From NCBI RefSeq assembly GCF_900217795.1, contig NZ_OBMQ01000002.1, positions 186,001 through 250,000 on the forward strand: a DNA stretch of 64,000 bases. The letters run 5' to 3'. This DNA is from Ureibacillus xyleni (GTDB lineage: Bacteria > Bacillota > Bacilli > Bacillales_A > Planococcaceae). The translations under genes were made by a program, and so were the position numbers. Positions 63,154 to 64,000 of this stretch are shown piece by piece. Below the pieces are notes generated by a model. That model did no database searches. It was not told the origin of the DNA and worked only from the letters and a program-made list of their open reading frames with translations. The number at the start of each line of letters is the position of its first letter. The first letter of the stretch is position 1.

Positions 63154-64000
63154 ATGGAGATTGGTTTAACAACTTTTGTTGAAACAACACCAGATGTAAA
63201 AACAGGGAAAGTAATTAGCCATGCAGAACGTATTCGAGAAGTGCTCGAAGAAATTATTTTGGCAGATGAAGTAGGTTTAGATGTTTATGGAGTAGGTGAA
63301 CATCACCGAAAAGACTATGCTTGTTCCACTCCGGCAGTGCTATTAGCTGCTGCTGCTTCACGAACAAAAAATATTCGATTAACAAGTGCCGTTACAGTAT
63401 TATCATCCGATGACCCGGTACGTGTTTTTCAAGAGTTTTCAATGGTAGATGCGATTTCCAATGGTCGTGCTGAAATTATGGCTGGTCGCGGTTCTTTTAT
63501 CGAATCATTCCCGCTTTTCGGCTATGATTTGCAAGATTATGATGAATTATTTGAGGAAAAGTTAGATTTACTTCTCCAAATTACAGAAAATGAAATAATC
63601 AATTGGGAAGGTCGTCATCGTCCGTCAATTCCAAATCGTGGTGTATATCCTCGTCCGGTACAAAATCCGCTTCCTGTATGGATTGCAAGTGGCGGTACAC
63701 CTCAATCTGTAGCCCGTGCAGGTATGCTTGGTTTACCCTTAGCATTGGCGATTATTGGGGGTAGTCCATTACAGTTTGCAGCCCTTGTAAAGCTATATTA
63801 TCGATCTGCCGAAAAAGCAGGCCATGATGTATCAAAATTAACAGTTGCTTCCCATTCACATGGTTTTGTTGCACAAACAACAGAGGAAGCAGTAGAAAAG
63901 TTCTTCCCACCGACACAATATGCAATGAATGTATTAGGAAGAGAGCGCGGTTGGGGACAATATACACGTGATACTTTCGATTATGCTAGAAGTTTAGAAG
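63154..64000 (+). CDS. LLM-class flavin-dependent monooxygenase (3' truncated by the window)
   Basis: 282 codons are visible and the frame is open at the right edge. The bacterial luciferase-like pattern is clear: MEIGLTTFVETTPD, YGVGEHHRKDYACSTPAVLLAAAASRT, RLTSAVTVLSSDDPVRVFQEF, GRAEIMAGRGSFIESFPLFG and NPLPVWIASGGTPQSVARAG. It resembles uncharacterised YhbW/CE1758-type members. It uses reduced flavin and O2 on an unknown substrate. A GGAG ribosome site is about 10 bases ahead of the ATG. Confidence 0.88.
   Translation, partial: MEIGLTTFVETTPDVKTGKVISHAERIREVLEEIILADEVGLDVYGVGEHHRKDYACSTPAVLLAAAASRTKNIRLTSAVTVLSSDDPVRVFQEFSMVDAISNGRAEIMAGRGSFIESFPLFGYDLQDYDELFEEKLDLLLQITENEIINWEGRHRPSIPNRGVYPRPVQNPLPVWIASGGTPQSVARAGMLGLPLALAIIGGSPLQFAALVKLYYRSAEKAGHDVSKLTVASHSHGFVAQTTEEAVEKFFPPTQYAMNVLGRERGWGQYTRDTFDYARSLE

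Overview
The window reads as chromosomal DNA of a low-GC, endospore-forming Gram-positive rod of the Bacillaceae/Planococcaceae (Lysinibacillus-like; the genus is a guess). The evidence is an alpha/beta small acid-soluble spore protein, an S-layer-homology surface nucleotidase, a lysine (L-box) riboswitch ahead of dapA, AT-rich intergenic DNA, strong AGGAGG-type ribosome binding sites and frequent TTG/GTG starts. No rRNA, tRNA or CRISPR array was seen. The window cuts one gene at each end: a ketosteroid-dehydrogenase-like flavoprotein on the left and a luciferase-like flavin monooxygenase on the right.

Left part (1-13.6 kb): flavoprotein tail, CoxG/SRPBCC protein and TetR regulator; DUF4256 gene whose terminator is split by a small MITE-like insertion; heptad-repeat coiled-coil protein; ADP-ribosylglycohydrolase; YdbC-like ssDNA-binding protein; DASS dicarboxylate transporter; fumarylacetoacetase-family enzyme. 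A tight six-gene minus-strand operon (7.1-13.5 kb) follows. It encodes a FabH-like ketosynthase, an ATP-grasp ligase, a 3beta-HSD-like reductase, a metallo-beta-lactamase-fold hydrolase, a PaaK/F390-type adenylating ligase and a GNAT-like acyltransferase. It looks like a biosynthetic cluster for a small acyl-derived metabolite.

Middle (13.8-24 kb): diguanylate cyclase, DUF1456 protein, then a decayed catabolic stretch. That stretch holds a gene remnant, a CoA-transferase whose two subunits are fused by deletion, an intact GntR/HutC regulator and a phage/esterase chimera. Next come a GAF-LuxR regulator divergent from an esterase plus Baeyer-Villiger monooxygenase pair (ketone to ester to alcohol and acid), a 52-bp-period dyad repeat array and a broken NERD gene.

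Respiratory block (23.8-28.6 kb): DUF2249 protein, Crp/Fnr regulator, CtaG/DUF1404-like membrane protein, SCO chaperone and the three subunits of a B-family heme-copper oxidase-like complex. TGTGA-N6-TCACA boxes sit at exact class-II spacing before -10 elements of both the DUF2249 gene and the cba operon. Subunit I has Asn where B-family oxidases carry the cross-linked Tyr, so the complex may be a Cu-A nitric oxide reductase rather than an oxygen reductase.

Right part (28.7-64 kb): mostly housekeeping genes (aminopeptidase, YkuK, SstT, Lrp/aminotransferase pair, pstSCAB-phoU behind Pho-box-like repeats, TetR-CPBP-hydrolase operon, tartrate-dehydrogenase family enzyme, SSS symporter, PAS-MCP, DUF2935, riboswitch-dapA, SASP, surface nucleotidase, NrnB, GGDEF-EAL). 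Two parts are less ordinary. One is a three-gene McrBC-like locus (42.7-47.6 kb): a coiled-coil protein, an McrB-type AAA+ GTPase and a DUF2357/PD-(D/E)XK nuclease. The other is a second 52-bp repeat array right after it, sharing the dyad and a 14-mer with the first.
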